Assembly (NCBI GenBank): GCA_900754175.1
Contig: CAAEBS010000139.1
Coordinates: 1-15,557, forward strand
Length of the DNA stretch: 15,557 bases
Reading direction: 5' to 3'
From: Clostridia bacterium
Lineage (GTDB): Bacteria > Bacillota > Clostridia > Oscillospirales > CAG-272
The position numbers were made by a program, and so were the translations under genes. Shown here piece by piece: positions 7,754 to 15,060 of the stretch. The notes beneath the pieces were generated by a model, which was not told where the DNA came from, did no database searches, and saw only the letters and a list, made by a program, of their open reading frames with translations. The first letter of the stretch is position 1, and each line of letters begins with the position of its first letter.

Positions 7754-8642
7754 ACTGAAAGCGGGTCTTTCCAAGACGAAAAACGCAATCTTCGGGCAGA
7801 TAAACGAAGTGATGAAAGCGTTTGTCAAGGTAGACGAGGAGCTTCTGGACGAGCTGGAGGAGCTTCTGATTACCTCGGACGTCGGCGTAGCCGCCACGGA
7901 GGAGATCATGGAGCGCCTGCGGGACGAGGTGAAAGCGGGCAGGCTCAAGGAAAAAGATCAGGTGATCGACGCCCTCAAGGAGATCCTGACCGATATGATC
8001 GGAGAGGGCGGAACGCTGGATCTGAGCACCCCTCTTTCGGTGATTCTGGTCATCGGCGTGAACGGAGCGGGCAAGACCACCTCGATCGGAAAGATTTCCA
8101 ACCGCCTGATCGCCCAGGGCAAAAAGGTGGTGGTTGCGGCGGCGGATACCTTCCGTGCGGCGGCAATCGACCAGCTTGCAGTCTGGTGTGAGCGCTCCGG
8201 GGCGGAGCTTGTCCGCCAGAACGAGGGCAGTGACCCGGCGGCGGTGGTGTTTGACGCCATTGCCTACGCCAAGCGCAAGGGTGCGGACGTGCTGATTATC
8301 GACACGGCGGGCAGACTGCACAACAAGAAGAATCTGATGAACGAGCTTGCCAAGATCAACCGTGTCATCGACCGGGAACTGCCCGATTCGGCACGGGAAA
8401 ATCTTCTGGTGCTGGACGCCACGACCGGGCAGAACGCCATTCTTCAGGCAAAGGAATTCAGCCACGCCGCCGATATCACCGGTCTTGTGCTCAACAAGCT
8501 GGACGGAACGGCGAAGGGCGGTATCGTGATCTCTATCAAGAAAGAGCTGAACATTCCGGTGAAGTTTATCGGGGTGGGCGAGAAGATCGACGATATGCAG
8601 GAATTCGTCGCCTCGGAATTTGTCGAAGCGCTCTTTTCCTGA
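7737..8642 (+). CDS. ftsY: Signal recognition particle receptor FtsY
   Basis: A 301-residue SRP receptor GTPase that docks the Ffh-ribosome complex at the membrane for cotranslational insertion. It consists almost only of the NG domain: a helical N domain (about 1-95), then G motifs GVNGAGKTT at 107-115, DTFRAAAIDQ from 137, DTAGR at 189-193 and NKLDGTAKGG from 253, with the closing GVGEKIDDMQEF. The acidic A domain found in E. coli is missing, as is common in Gram-positive bacteria. The start ATG lies 17 bp inside smc and is preceded by AAGGAG 9 bases upstream, a site itself within smc coding sequence, so the two genes are probably translationally coupled. The smc-ftsY order is standard in Firmicutes. 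Confidence 0.97.
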   Translation: MAFLDKLKAGLSKTKNAIFGQINEVMKAFVKVDEELLDELEELLITSDVGVAATEEIMERLRDEVKAGRLKEKDQVIDALKEILTDMIGEGGTLDLSTPLSVILVIGVNGAGKTTSIGKISNRLIAQGKKVVVAAADTFRAAAIDQLAVWCERSGAELVRQNEGSDPAAVVFDAIAYAKRKGADVLIIDTAGRLHNKKNLMNELAKINRVIDRELPDSARENLLVLDATTGQNAILQAKEFSHAADITGLVLNKLDGTAKGGIVISIKKELNIPVKFIGVGEKIDDMQEFVASEFVEALFS

Positions 8643-8657
8643 GCGGGCGAGGTGAAT

Positions 8658-9248
8658 ATGGAACTGGTTCTGGCATCCCGCAACCGACATAAGATCGGCG
8701 AGCTTCAGACCCTGCTTGCCCAGTATCTGGGCGAGCTTTCGCTCTGTTCTCTGGACGACGTCGGCATTTACGGGGAGATCGAGGAGAACGGCAACACCTT
8801 CCGGGAAAACGCTCTGATCAAAGCCCGTGCGGCGGCGAAGTCCGGAAAGATCGGACTTGGCGACGATTCCGGGCTGACCGTCCGGGCGCTCGGCGGTGCG
8901 CCGGGCATTTACTCCGCACGCTATTCCGGAGAGCACGGAAACGATGCGGCAAACAATGCACTTCTCCTGAAAAATATGGAGGGAAAGACCGACCGCTATG
9001 CGGAATTCGTCTGTGCGCTTGCCTGCGTGCTTCCCGACGGGGAGGAATTCTGCGTGGAGGGAATTGCGCCGGGCGAGATTCTGACGGCACCCGGCGGGGC
9101 AGGCGGTTTCGGCTACGATCCGCTGTTCTACTATCCGCCGGCGGGCAAGACCTTTGCCGAAATGGCAGGTGAGGAAAAGAATGCCGTTTCGCACCGGGGG
9201 CGGGCGATCGCTCTGCTTGCGCAGGAGTTGCGCAAAAGAAATTTATAA
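8658..9248 (+). CDS. rdgB: XTP/dITP diphosphatase (RdgB/HAM1 family)
   Basis: A 196-residue nucleoside triphosphate pyrophosphatase that hydrolyses dITP, ITP and XTP to monophosphates, keeping deaminated purines out of nucleic acids. Family motifs are all visible: ASRNRHK at 6-12 (phosphate binding), FREN at 48-51, GDDSGL with catalytic D70, GGAPGIYSARY at 79-89, GFGYDPLF in the purine-recognition region and SHRGRA near the end. The start is set at ATG 8658, with the core GAGG 5 bases upstream; an in-frame GTG at 8652 lacks a comparable site and would add two residues. It lies 15 bp after ftsY and is very probably in the same transcript. Confidence 0.96.
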   Translation: MELVLASRNRHKIGELQTLLAQYLGELSLCSLDDVGIYGEIEENGNTFRENALIKARAAAKSGKIGLGDDSGLTVRALGGAPGIYSARYSGEHGNDAANNALLLKNMEGKTDRYAEFVCALACVLPDGEEFCVEGIAPGEILTAPGGAGGFGYDPLFYYPPAGKTFAEMAGEEKNAVSHRGRAIALLAQELRKRNL

Positions 9249-9258
9249 CATACTTTGT

Positions 9259-9272
9259 GCCGCAAATGCGGC
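9259..9272 (+). other. Small hairpin between rdgB and yhbY
   Basis: GCCGC (9259-9263) pairs with GCGGC (9268-9272) around an AAAT loop, in the 47-bp gap, 12 bases before the yhbY Shine-Dalgarno. There is no T-tract, so a terminator is unlikely. It could stabilise RNA or block a ribosome, or mean nothing. Confidence 0.4.
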
Positions 9273-9295
9273 GAAAAGCTCTGAAAGGAACAACC

Positions 9296-9583
9296 ATGCT
9301 GACATCCAAACAAAGAGCCTACCTGAGAGGGCTGGCAAGCCGGGAACCGGCAATTTTACAGATCGGTAAGGGAGGTCTTTTTGACAACCTGACCAAAACC
9401 GTTTCCGACGCTCTGGAGGCAAGAGAGCTGATCAAGCTTTCGGTGCTGGAGACCTGTTCCGAAACGCCGAGAGAAGCGGCGGAGGCGCTTGCCGATGCAA
9501 CCGGCGCCGAAGTGGTGGGCGTGATCGGAAGAAAGGTCATTCTGTACCGGGAATCGGTCGAGCACAAAAAAATCGAGCTATGA
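9296..9583 (+). CDS. yhbY: YhbY/YqeI family CRM-domain ribosome assembly RNA-binding protein
   Basis: A 95-residue protein that is a single CRM domain, a fold that binds pre-50S ribosomal RNA during subunit assembly. The signature loop is LQIGKGGL at 21-28, preceded by the typical LRGLA segment, and the C-terminus carries IGRKVILYR, the usual final strand. The start at 9296 has AAAGGA 6 bases upstream; in-frame ATG codons upstream lack such a site. Its stop overlaps the nadD start as ATGA, so coupling is likely. The yhbY-nadD-yqeK-LCP-rsfS order is a well-known Firmicute arrangement linking ribosome assembly to NAD synthesis. Confidence 0.95.
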   Translation: MLTSKQRAYLRGLASREPAILQIGKGGLFDNLTKTVSDALEARELIKLSVLETCSETPREAAEALADATGAEVVGVIGRKVILYRESVEHKKIEL

Positions 9584-10197
9584 ATCCGAACGAAATGTTG
9601 CGTGTGGGGATTTACGGCGGAACCTTTTCCCCTCCGCATAACGGTCATATAGCGGCGGCAAAAGCGTTTATGACGCAGATGAAGCTGGATTACCTGATGA
9701 TCATTCCCGCCTGCCTGCCGCCGCATAAGCAGATTGATGCGGGAGACGATCCCATTTTCCGCCTGAAGATGTGCGAGCTTGCCTTTGCGGGCATCGACGG
9801 CGTTGTGATTTCGGACGCCGAGATCCGCCGGGGCGGGAAAAGCTACACCTACGATACCCTGCGGGAGCTGAGCCGACCGGACACCCGTCTGTTTTTGCTT
9901 TGCGGCACCGATATGGTGCTCAGCTTTGACACCTGGTATCGCTTTGAGGACATTCTGCGGATGTGCTATCCGGTATATGTGCGCCGGGAGAGCGACCCGC
10001 TGATGGATACCCGCATCGTGGACAAGATCGGGGAATACTACCGTAAGTACGGCGTGATGTTCCGCAAGATCCTTACCGACCCGATACCGGTATCTTCCAC
10101 CGAGATCCGGAGAGCGGTAAAGGAGGGCAGGGACATTTCGCAGATGGTGCCTGCCGGGGTGGAACGGTTTATCCGGGAAAACGGCTTGTACCGCTGA
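9580..10197 (+). CDS. nadD: Nicotinate-nucleotide adenylyltransferase NadD
   Basis: A 205-residue enzyme that joins nicotinate mononucleotide and ATP to give deamido-NAD, the penultimate step of NAD synthesis. The nucleotidyltransferase motif GGTFSPPHNGH spans 13-23, with the HxGH-type histidines H20 and H23. The C-terminal SSTEIR (172-177) is the second ATP-binding motif, and the closing RENGLYR is typical. The start at 9580 is chosen for the 4-bp ATGA overlap with yhbY. No strong Shine-Dalgarno precedes it, which fits translation by ribosomes finishing yhbY. ATG 9595 is a possible alternative five codons in. Confidence 0.96.
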   Translation: MNPNEMLRVGIYGGTFSPPHNGHIAAAKAFMTQMKLDYLMIIPACLPPHKQIDAGDDPIFRLKMCELAFAGIDGVVISDAEIRRGGKSYTYDTLRELSRPDTRLFLLCGTDMVLSFDTWYRFEDILRMCYPVYVRRESDPLMDTRIVDKIGEYYRKYGVMFRKILTDPIPVSSTEIRRAVKEGRDISQMVPAGVERFIRENGLYR

Positions 10198-10215
10198 ATT
10201 GCCGAAGGAGAGATC

Positions 10216-10857
10216 ATGATTACGATTACCGAAGAAAAGCTGACCGGACTGCGGGAGCAGATCCGGGGAACCATGTCGCCGAAACGCTTTCATCACACCG
10301 AGGAGGTGGAAAAGATGGCGGCGTACCTGGGCGGGCTGTATGCGCCCGAGAAGGTCCCGATGCTCCGGGCGGCGGCGTTGCTCCACGATATCACCAAGGA
10401 ATATACGACCGACCGCCAGCTTTGGATCTGCGCCCAAAAAGGCGTGGAGATCAGCGCCGAGGAGGGCTATGCGCCCAAGACCTTTCACGCCCGCACGGCG
10501 GCGGCTCTGATTCCCGAGCTGTATCCCGATTTCAACGATCCGGAGATCATCGGCTGTGTGCGCTGGCACACCACCGGCAGACGGGATATGACCCTGTGCG
10601 AACAACTGGTATACCTTGCGGACTATATTGATATGTCCCGTACCTTTGACGACTGTGTGAAGCTCCGGCAGTTTTTCATGGAGGCAAACCCGGAGAAGAT
10701 GAGCCGTGAGGAACGGCTTGACCACCTGCGGGACACGCTGATCCTGTCCTTTGACATGACGGTGCGGGGACTGCTGGAGGAGGGACTTCCGGTAAGTACC
10801 GACAGCATGGAAGCAAGAAATCAACTGGTCTGCCGCCGTCTGGCGCAGAAGCAGTAA
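10216..10857 (+). CDS. yqeK: YqeK family HD-domain Ap4A hydrolase (symmetrical)
   Basis: A 213-residue HD-superfamily phosphohydrolase. Members of this family split diadenosine tetraphosphate symmetrically into two ADP. The metal-binding pattern is complete: H27, H57-D58 (LLHDITKE), H91 (FHARTA), H118 (WHTTGRRDM) and D136 (LADYID). AAGGAG precedes the start by 6 bases, and the gap from nadD is 18 bp. Its place directly after nadD is conserved in Firmicutes. Its stop is followed by a 75-bp gap holding two inverted repeats before the LCP gene. Confidence 0.95.
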   Translation: MITITEEKLTGLREQIRGTMSPKRFHHTEEVEKMAAYLGGLYAPEKVPMLRAAALLHDITKEYTTDRQLWICAQKGVEISAEEGYAPKTFHARTAAALIPELYPDFNDPEIIGCVRWHTTGRRDMTLCEQLVYLADYIDMSRTFDDCVKLRQFFMEANPEKMSREERLDHLRDTLILSFDMTVRGLLEEGLPVSTDSMEARNQLVCRRLAQKQ

Positions 10858-10869
10858 ACCTACATACGG

Positions 10870-10910
10870 AAAGAACACTTTGTTCTTTACATACCCGGGA
10901 AACCCGGTAT
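10870..10910 (+). promoter_or_regulatory. Two tandem inverted repeats between yqeK and the LCP gene
   Basis: The first is a perfect 8-bp dyad, AAAGAACA (10870-10877) and TGTTCTTT (10881-10888) with a CTT centre. The second pairs ATACC-GGG (10891-10899, with C10896 bulged) with CCCGGTAT (10903-10910) around AAA. The second stem would bury an upstream in-frame ATG at 10909. They could be an operator, a weak terminator or a leader structure; the sequence does not decide. Confidence 0.5.
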
Positions 10911-10932
10911 GAATCTGTTTGCGGAGTGTTCT

Positions 10933-11982
10933 ATGGAAAAGGAAAAGAAAAAAGAATACCGGAAGATTGCCGGGATGCTTGCGGGCATTCTGTTGCTTCT
11001 GACGGCGGCAGGCGCCTTGCTGGCAGGCGGGGCGAAAAACCGGAAAAGTACGGCGGTTGAGCCGACGCACGAGGAAAAAATAGCGGCGGTGAACGCCGAC
11101 AACGGGACAAAACCCTTTACGGTGCTTCTGGCGGGGTGCGACCGGGCGTCGGGGCTGACCGACGTGCTGATGCTGGTGCGCCTTGACGGTGCCGGCGGCT
11201 GTACGGTGTTGCAGATCCCCCGGGATACCTATGCGGCGTATACCGATGCGGCATATCGGAAACTCAACGGCGCCGCCTGCTCTCTCGGCGGCATGGCACA
11301 GCTCCGGGATTTTCTGGCGGGAGCGTTCGGCGTGAAGATCGACCGCTATGCCAGACTGAATCTGGACTCCCTGCGCCACATTGTGGATGCGATGGGCGGC
11401 GTGGAGCTGGAGCTTCCCATGGCACTGGATTATGAGGACCCGGAGCAGGGGCTGACCATTCATTTGCCGGCGGGATGGCAGAGACTGAACGGCGAGGCGG
11501 CGGAGCAGTTTGTCCGTTTCCGCTCCGGCTACGTGCGGGGCGACATCGGGCGGATGGATGCGCAGAAGCTGTTTCTGGCGGCGGTGTTCCGGCGCTTTCG
11601 TGGGGAGCTGAGCCTGGGAGAGGTGACCTCTCTGGTCAGCGTTACTTTGGAGAATCTGGAGACCGACCTGACCCTGACCGAGGCAATGACCTTGGCAAAT
11701 GCGGGGCGCCGGGTACAGGCAAAGGACATCCGGATGCTGACTCTCCCCGGCAGTGACGCCGTGGCGCACGCAAGCGGAGCCAGCTATTACGTGCTGTCCT
11801 CGGCGAGCGTGAGCGAGGTGCTTCGGCAGTATTTTGACGGCGGTGAGTTTGACCCCGGGCGTGTGTTCTGCAACCCCGCCTACGACGATTTTTGCAAGAT
11901 CTACGAGGGATACGTCCCGTATATCGTCTACGATGCGGAAAAAATTGTCGAAAACGGCATACAAATTTCCGCAACTCATTGA
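10933..11982 (+). CDS. LytR-CpsA-Psr (LCP) family cell-wall polymer ligase
   Basis: A 349-residue membrane-anchored protein. The family moves undecaprenyl-linked polymers such as teichoic acids or capsule onto peptidoglycan outside the cell. A charged cytoplasmic tail (1-11) is followed by one transmembrane helix (about 12-33), then the LCP domain. Visible active-site motifs are GCD with D70, TDVLML with D77, IPRD with R97 and D98, KLNGA at 110-114, and RFRSGY with R195 and R197 leading to GDIGRMDAQ with R207. The start at 10933 is preferred because GCGGAG lies 6 bases upstream. ATG 10909 would add eight residues, but it overlaps a hairpin. LCP genes sit between yqeK and rsfS in many Clostridia. 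The attached polymer is unknown. Confidence 0.93.
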   Translation: MEKEKKKEYRKIAGMLAGILLLLTAAGALLAGGAKNRKSTAVEPTHEEKIAAVNADNGTKPFTVLLAGCDRASGLTDVLMLVRLDGAGGCTVLQIPRDTYAAYTDAAYRKLNGAACSLGGMAQLRDFLAGAFGVKIDRYARLNLDSLRHIVDAMGGVELELPMALDYEDPEQGLTIHLPAGWQRLNGEAAEQFVRFRSGYVRGDIGRMDAQKLFLAAVFRRFRGELSLGEVTSLVSVTLENLETDLTLTEAMTLANAGRRVQAKDIRMLTLPGSDAVAHASGASYYVLSSASVSEVLRQYFDGGEFDPGRVFCNPAYDDFCKIYEGYVPYIVYDAEKIVENGIQISATH

Positions 11983-11989
11983 ATTTGTA

Positions 11990-12018
11990 TTGACAAATCT
12001 TACTTTTTGATTTAAAAT
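11990..12018 (+). promoter_or_regulatory. Promoter for rsfS-leuS with overlapping inverted repeat
   Basis: TTGACA (11990-11995), a 17-bp spacer and TAAAAT (12013-12018). The dyad ATTTGT-ATTG-ACAAAT (11983-11998) covers the -35 box, and a second 9-bp pair, ATACAAATT (11959-11967) and AATTTGTAT (11982-11990), spans the LCP stop codon. The dyads could form an operator or a weak hairpin; no regulator can be named. Confidence 0.75.
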
Positions 12019-12039
12019 ATATCTTATGATTACAGTGTA

Positions 12040-12101
12040 ACAGAGGGAATCGCCGGAGCCTTTCGCTTGAGCCGGCGCCGGACCGGTCCCCCTGTATTTT
12101 T
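12040..12101 (+). promoter_or_regulatory. Structured rsfS leader with terminator-like hairpin
   Basis: An outer stem pairs ACAGAGGGA (12040-12048) with TCCCCCTGT (12087-12095), eight of nine bases matching (A12044 faces C12091). Inside it, CGCCGG (12051-12056) pairs with CCGGCG (12072-12077). A plus five T residues follow (12096-12101), just before the rsfS Shine-Dalgarno at 12103. The shape fits a transcription attenuator. It matches no riboswitch class I recognise and lacks the T-box core. Structure is inferred by eye. Confidence 0.5.
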
Positions 12102-12117
12102 CGGAAAGGAACAGCAG

Positions 12118-12486
12118 ATGGAAAATTTGGAAACGACGGCAGGCGGACTTCCCGCTCTGCAGGACGCTTCGGCAGAAGAGCTGGCGCAGGCGATCTACGA
12201 CGTGCTGGACGCCAAAAAGGCGCACGACGTAAAGCTGCTTCCGGTGGGAGACAAAACGGTGCTTGCCGAGTATTTCGTGATCTGCACGGGAAACTCCAGC
12301 ACACAGGTCAAGGCGCTGGCGGGAGAGCTGGAGCGTCTCATCGGAGAACGTGGCGTGATGCCCTACGGGGTGGAGGGCAGGGACAATAATTCCTGGATCA
12401 TCCTGGATTACAGCCATGTGATCGTGCATATATTCAGCCGTGAGGCACGGGAATTCTATAAGCTTGAAAAGCTTTACAGCGATTGA
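12118..12486 (+). CDS. rsfS: Ribosome silencing factor RsfS (RsfA/YbeB family)
   Basis: A 122-residue protein that binds uL14 on the 50S subunit and blocks joining of the 30S, lowering translation when nutrients run out. The family core is clear: KAHDVKLLPVGDKT, AEYFVICTGNSSTQVKAL, the EGRDNNSWIILDY segment and the closing HIFSREAREFYKLEKLY. The first 19 or so residues are an extension with little similarity to the core. The start at 12118 has GGAAAGGA 7 bases upstream. It lies behind its own promoter and structured leader, and is followed by leuS after 25 bp, so silencing factor and leucyl-tRNA synthetase are probably made from one transcript. Confidence 0.96.
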   Translation: MENLETTAGGLPALQDASAEELAQAIYDVLDAKKAHDVKLLPVGDKTVLAEYFVICTGNSSTQVKALAGELERLIGERGVMPYGVEGRDNNSWIILDYSHVIVHIFSREAREFYKLEKLYSD

Positions 12487-12511
12487 AAGATCAAAGGAAA
12501 AGGTAACTGTT

Positions 12512-14920
12512 ATGAAATACGACTATACGTCAATTGAATCGAAATGGCAGAAGATCTGGGAGGAGAAAAAGGCATTCGAGGCTCCCAACGATTACACAAA
12601 GCCGAAATATTATGCGCTTGTGGAATTTCCGTATCCGTCGGGACAGGGGCTTCACATCGGACATCCCCGCCCTTATACCGCAATGGATATCATTGCCCGC
12701 AAAAAGAGAATGCAGGGCTATAACGTATTGTTTCCCATGGGTTGGGACGCTTTCGGACTTCCGACCGAAAACTATGCGATCAAGAACAAGATTCATCCCG
12801 CTATCGTGACCGAGCGGAATATCAAGCACTTCAAGGAACAGCTGAAGATGCTCGGCTTTTCGTTTGACTGGTCGAGAGAGATCAACACCACCTCGCCCGA
12901 CTACGTGAAGTGGACGCAGTGGATCTTCCTCCAGCTCTACAAGCACGGTCTGGCATATAAAAAGGAGATGAGCGTGAACTTCTGCACCTCCTGCAAGTGC
13001 GTGCTGGCAAACGAGGAAGTGGTCAACGGCGTGTGTGAGCGTTGCGGAAGCGAAGTGGTCCACAAGGTCAAGAGCCAGTGGATGCTGAAGATCACCGCTT
13101 ACGCTGACCGTCTGATCGACGATCTGGAGGGCTTGGACTTTATCGAGCGGGTCAAGACGCAGGAGATCAACTGGATCGGACGTTCCTACGGTGCGGAGGT
13201 CAATTTCAAGACGACTGCCGGGGACGAGCTGACGGTTTATACTACCCGTCCCGACACGCTGTTCGGCGCCACCTACATGGTCATTGCGCCCGAGCACGCC
13301 ATGATCGAAAAGTGGAAGGACGCTCTGAAAAATTACGACGAGATCGTTGGCTACCGTGAGGAAGCGGCGAGAAAATCCGACTTTGAGCGGACCGAGCTTG
13401 TCAAGGACAAGACCGGTGTGCGGCTGGACGGCGTAATGGCGATCAATCCGGTAAACGGCAAAGAAATTCCGATCTTCGTTTCGGACTACGTGCTGGCTAC
13501 ATACGGCACGGGTGCGATCATGGCGGTTCCGGCGCACGATACCCGTGACTGGGAGTTTGCCAAGAAATTCGATCTGCCGATCGTGGAGGTCGTGGCAGGC
13601 GGAGACGTGCAGAACGCCGCCTTTACCGACGTGGCAACCGGCGTGCTGTGCAATTCCGGATTCCTTGACGGACTGGAAGTCAAGGACGCCAAGGAAAAGA
13701 TTATGGACTGGCTGGAGGAGCAGGGAATCGGACACCGCAAGGTCAACTTCAAGCTCCGTGACTGGGTGTTCTCCCGCCAGCGTTACTGGGGCGAGCCGGT
13801 GCCGCTCGTTTACTGCGAGCACTGCGGCGGCTGGGTCCCGGTGCCGGAGGATCAGCTCCCGGTAACTCTGCCGGAGGTGGAGCACTACGAGCCGACCGAT
13901 ACCGGAGAATCTCCGCTGTCCAAGATCGACAGCTGGGTGAACACCACCTGCCCGGTCTGCGGTGGTCCCGCCAAGCGGGAGACCGACACCATGCCCCAGT
14001 GGGCTGGCTCGTCGTGGTATTTCCTGCGCTATTGCGATCCCAAGTGCAAGGATGCGCTGGCGTCTCCCGAAGCGCTGGATTACTGGATGCCGGTGGACTG
14101 GTACAACGGCGGTATGGAGCACGTTACGCTTCACTTGCTGTATTCCCGTTTCTGGGCAAAATTCCTGTACGACATCGGCGTGATCAAGTGCAAGGAGCCG
14201 TACCTCAAGAGAACGGCGCACGGCATGATTCTCGGTGAAGACGGCGGAAAGATGTCCAAGTCCCGTGGAAACGTGATCAATCCGGACGATATCGTGCGGG
14301 ATTACGGTGCCGATTCGCTGAGACTGTATGAAATGTTCATCGGCGACTTTGAAAAGAGCGCTCCCTGGTCGCAGGCGTCTATCAAGGGCTGCAAGCGTTT
14401 TCTGGAGCGTGTGTCGGATCTGTACGATCTGGCAAAGGGAAGCGGCGTTTCGTCTCCCGAAATGGAGCGTGCTCTGCACAAGACGATCAAAAAGGTTACG
14501 CTGGATATCGACGATATGAAGTTCAACACTGCCATTGCGGCAATGATGAGTTACGTCAACGGCGTGTATGAGTTTGGCTCCATGACCTGTGATGAGCTGT
14601 CGGTTCTGGTTCGTCTGCTTTGTCCCTTTGCGCCGCACCTTGCGGAGGAGCTTTGGGAGAAGCTTGGCAACACCGGGCTTTGCTCGCTGGCGCCGTGGCC
14701 GGAATACGACGAGTCGAAAACGGTGGACCAGACGGTGGAGATTGCCGTGCAGATCAACGGCAAGCTTCGTGCCACCATTGCACTGCCTGTAAACTGCCCG
14801 AAGGACGAGGCGATTGCCACCGCCCGTGCGGACAGCAAGGTAGCGGCGGCGCTGGACGGCAAGACGGTGGTGAAGGAAATTGCCGTGCCGAACAAGATCG
14901 TCAATTTTGTGGTTCGCTGA
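12512..14920 (+). CDS. leuS: Leucyl-tRNA synthetase
   Basis: An 802-residue class I aminoacyl-tRNA synthetase that charges tRNA-Leu, about the same length as the Bacillus enzyme. HIGH is at 48-51 and KMSKS at 580-584. A zinc module has C158, C161, C175 and C178, and a second CxxC pair set occurs in the later CEHCGG and CPVCGG segments. The CP1 editing domain, which removes mischarged amino acids, carries TTRPDT at 244-249 and AVPAHDTRD at 338-346 with its conserved Asp. The C-terminal part holds the anticodon-binding helices and a short terminal domain. The start at 12512 is set by AAAGG 8 bases upstream; an earlier in-frame ATG lies within rsfS. I see no convincing terminator after the stop before the rpsU promoter. 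Confidence 0.99.
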   Translation: MKYDYTSIESKWQKIWEEKKAFEAPNDYTKPKYYALVEFPYPSGQGLHIGHPRPYTAMDIIARKKRMQGYNVLFPMGWDAFGLPTENYAIKNKIHPAIVTERNIKHFKEQLKMLGFSFDWSREINTTSPDYVKWTQWIFLQLYKHGLAYKKEMSVNFCTSCKCVLANEEVVNGVCERCGSEVVHKVKSQWMLKITAYADRLIDDLEGLDFIERVKTQEINWIGRSYGAEVNFKTTAGDELTVYTTRPDTLFGATYMVIAPEHAMIEKWKDALKNYDEIVGYREEAARKSDFERTELVKDKTGVRLDGVMAINPVNGKEIPIFVSDYVLATYGTGAIMAVPAHDTRDWEFAKKFDLPIVEVVAGGDVQNAAFTDVATGVLCNSGFLDGLEVKDAKEKIMDWLEEQGIGHRKVNFKLRDWVFSRQRYWGEPVPLVYCEHCGGWVPVPEDQLPVTLPEVEHYEPTDTGESPLSKIDSWVNTTCPVCGGPAKRETDTMPQWAGSSWYFLRYCDPKCKDALASPEALDYWMPVDWYNGGMEHVTLHLLYSRFWAKFLYDIGVIKCKEPYLKRTAHGMILGEDGGKMSKSRGNVINPDDIVRDYGADSLRLYEMFIGDFEKSAPWSQASIKGCKRFLERVSDLYDLAKGSGVSSPEMERALHKTIKKVTLDIDDMKFNTAIAAMMSYVNGVYEFGSMTCDELSVLVRLLCPFAPHLAEELWEKLGNTGLCSLAPWPEYDESKTVDQTVEIAVQINGKLRATIALPVNCPKDEAIATARADSKVAAALDGKTVVKEIAVPNKIVNFVVR

Positions 14921-14980
14921 GGACAAAAAGCGGCGTTTGATCGTTTTTGCAAGATCGGTCCCGTTTTTGAAAAAAAGCAC

Positions 14981-15009
14981 TTGACAAATACCTGCTTTTG
15001 CGGTATAAT
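14981..15009 (+). promoter_or_regulatory. Perfect-consensus promoter for rpsU
   Basis: TTGACA (14981-14986), exactly 17 bp, then TATAAT (15004-15009), matching the sigma-A consensus at all twelve positions. Upstream T- and A-runs (14954-14976) may act as an UP element. Transcription should begin near 15016. Confidence 0.92.
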
Positions 15010-15020
15010 AATAACGATTT

Positions 15021-15037
15021 CATTGCCTCTGGCAATG
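15021..15037 (+). promoter_or_regulatory. Leader hairpin of rpsU
   Basis: CATTGCC (15021-15027) and GGCAATG (15031-15037) form a perfect 7-bp stem with loop TCT, only a few bases from the expected 5' end of the transcript and just before the purine-rich ribosome binding site at 15041-15050. It may protect the 5' end or serve in feedback control. No homologous leader is recognised. Confidence 0.65.
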
Positions 15038-15060
15038 TGCGGAGGGAGGGAAACAGAAAA

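Noticed and set aside
6020..7948. Long minus-strand open frame (642 codons) opposite smc and ftsY
   Set aside because: Antisense shadow of strongly conserved genes in GC-rich DNA; composition is rich in Leu, Arg and His with no domain, and no promoter or ribosome site supports it.
11125..11139. LLAGC in the LCP protein as a lipoprotein signal
   Set aside because: It is at residues 65-69, well after the transmembrane helix, and belongs to the conserved LCP strand with D70.
12026..12040. Mini-ORF ATG ATT ACA GTG TAA at the start of the rsfS leader
   Set aside because: Four codons with no ribosome binding site and no leucine codons, so it does not fit a leader-peptide attenuator for leuS; most likely chance.
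12019..12117. T-box riboswitch before rsfS-leuS
   Set aside because: The leader is too short and has no AGGGTGGNACCGCG-like core or stem I with a leucine specifier codon.
9319..12429. Very long minus-strand open frame (1036 codons) opposite yhbY to rsfS
   Set aside because: It lies opposite five well-recognised genes, crosses their intergenic regions, and shows no family motif; codon bias of the plus strand keeps the frame open.
14921..14970. Terminator after leuS
   Set aside because: Only short GGAC/GTCC and GATC/GATC pairings around large asymmetric loops are present; not enough to call a terminator.
12530..14980. 816-codon minus-strand open frame opposite leuS
   Set aside because: Complement of a clear leucyl-tRNA synthetase; no recognisable motif of its own.
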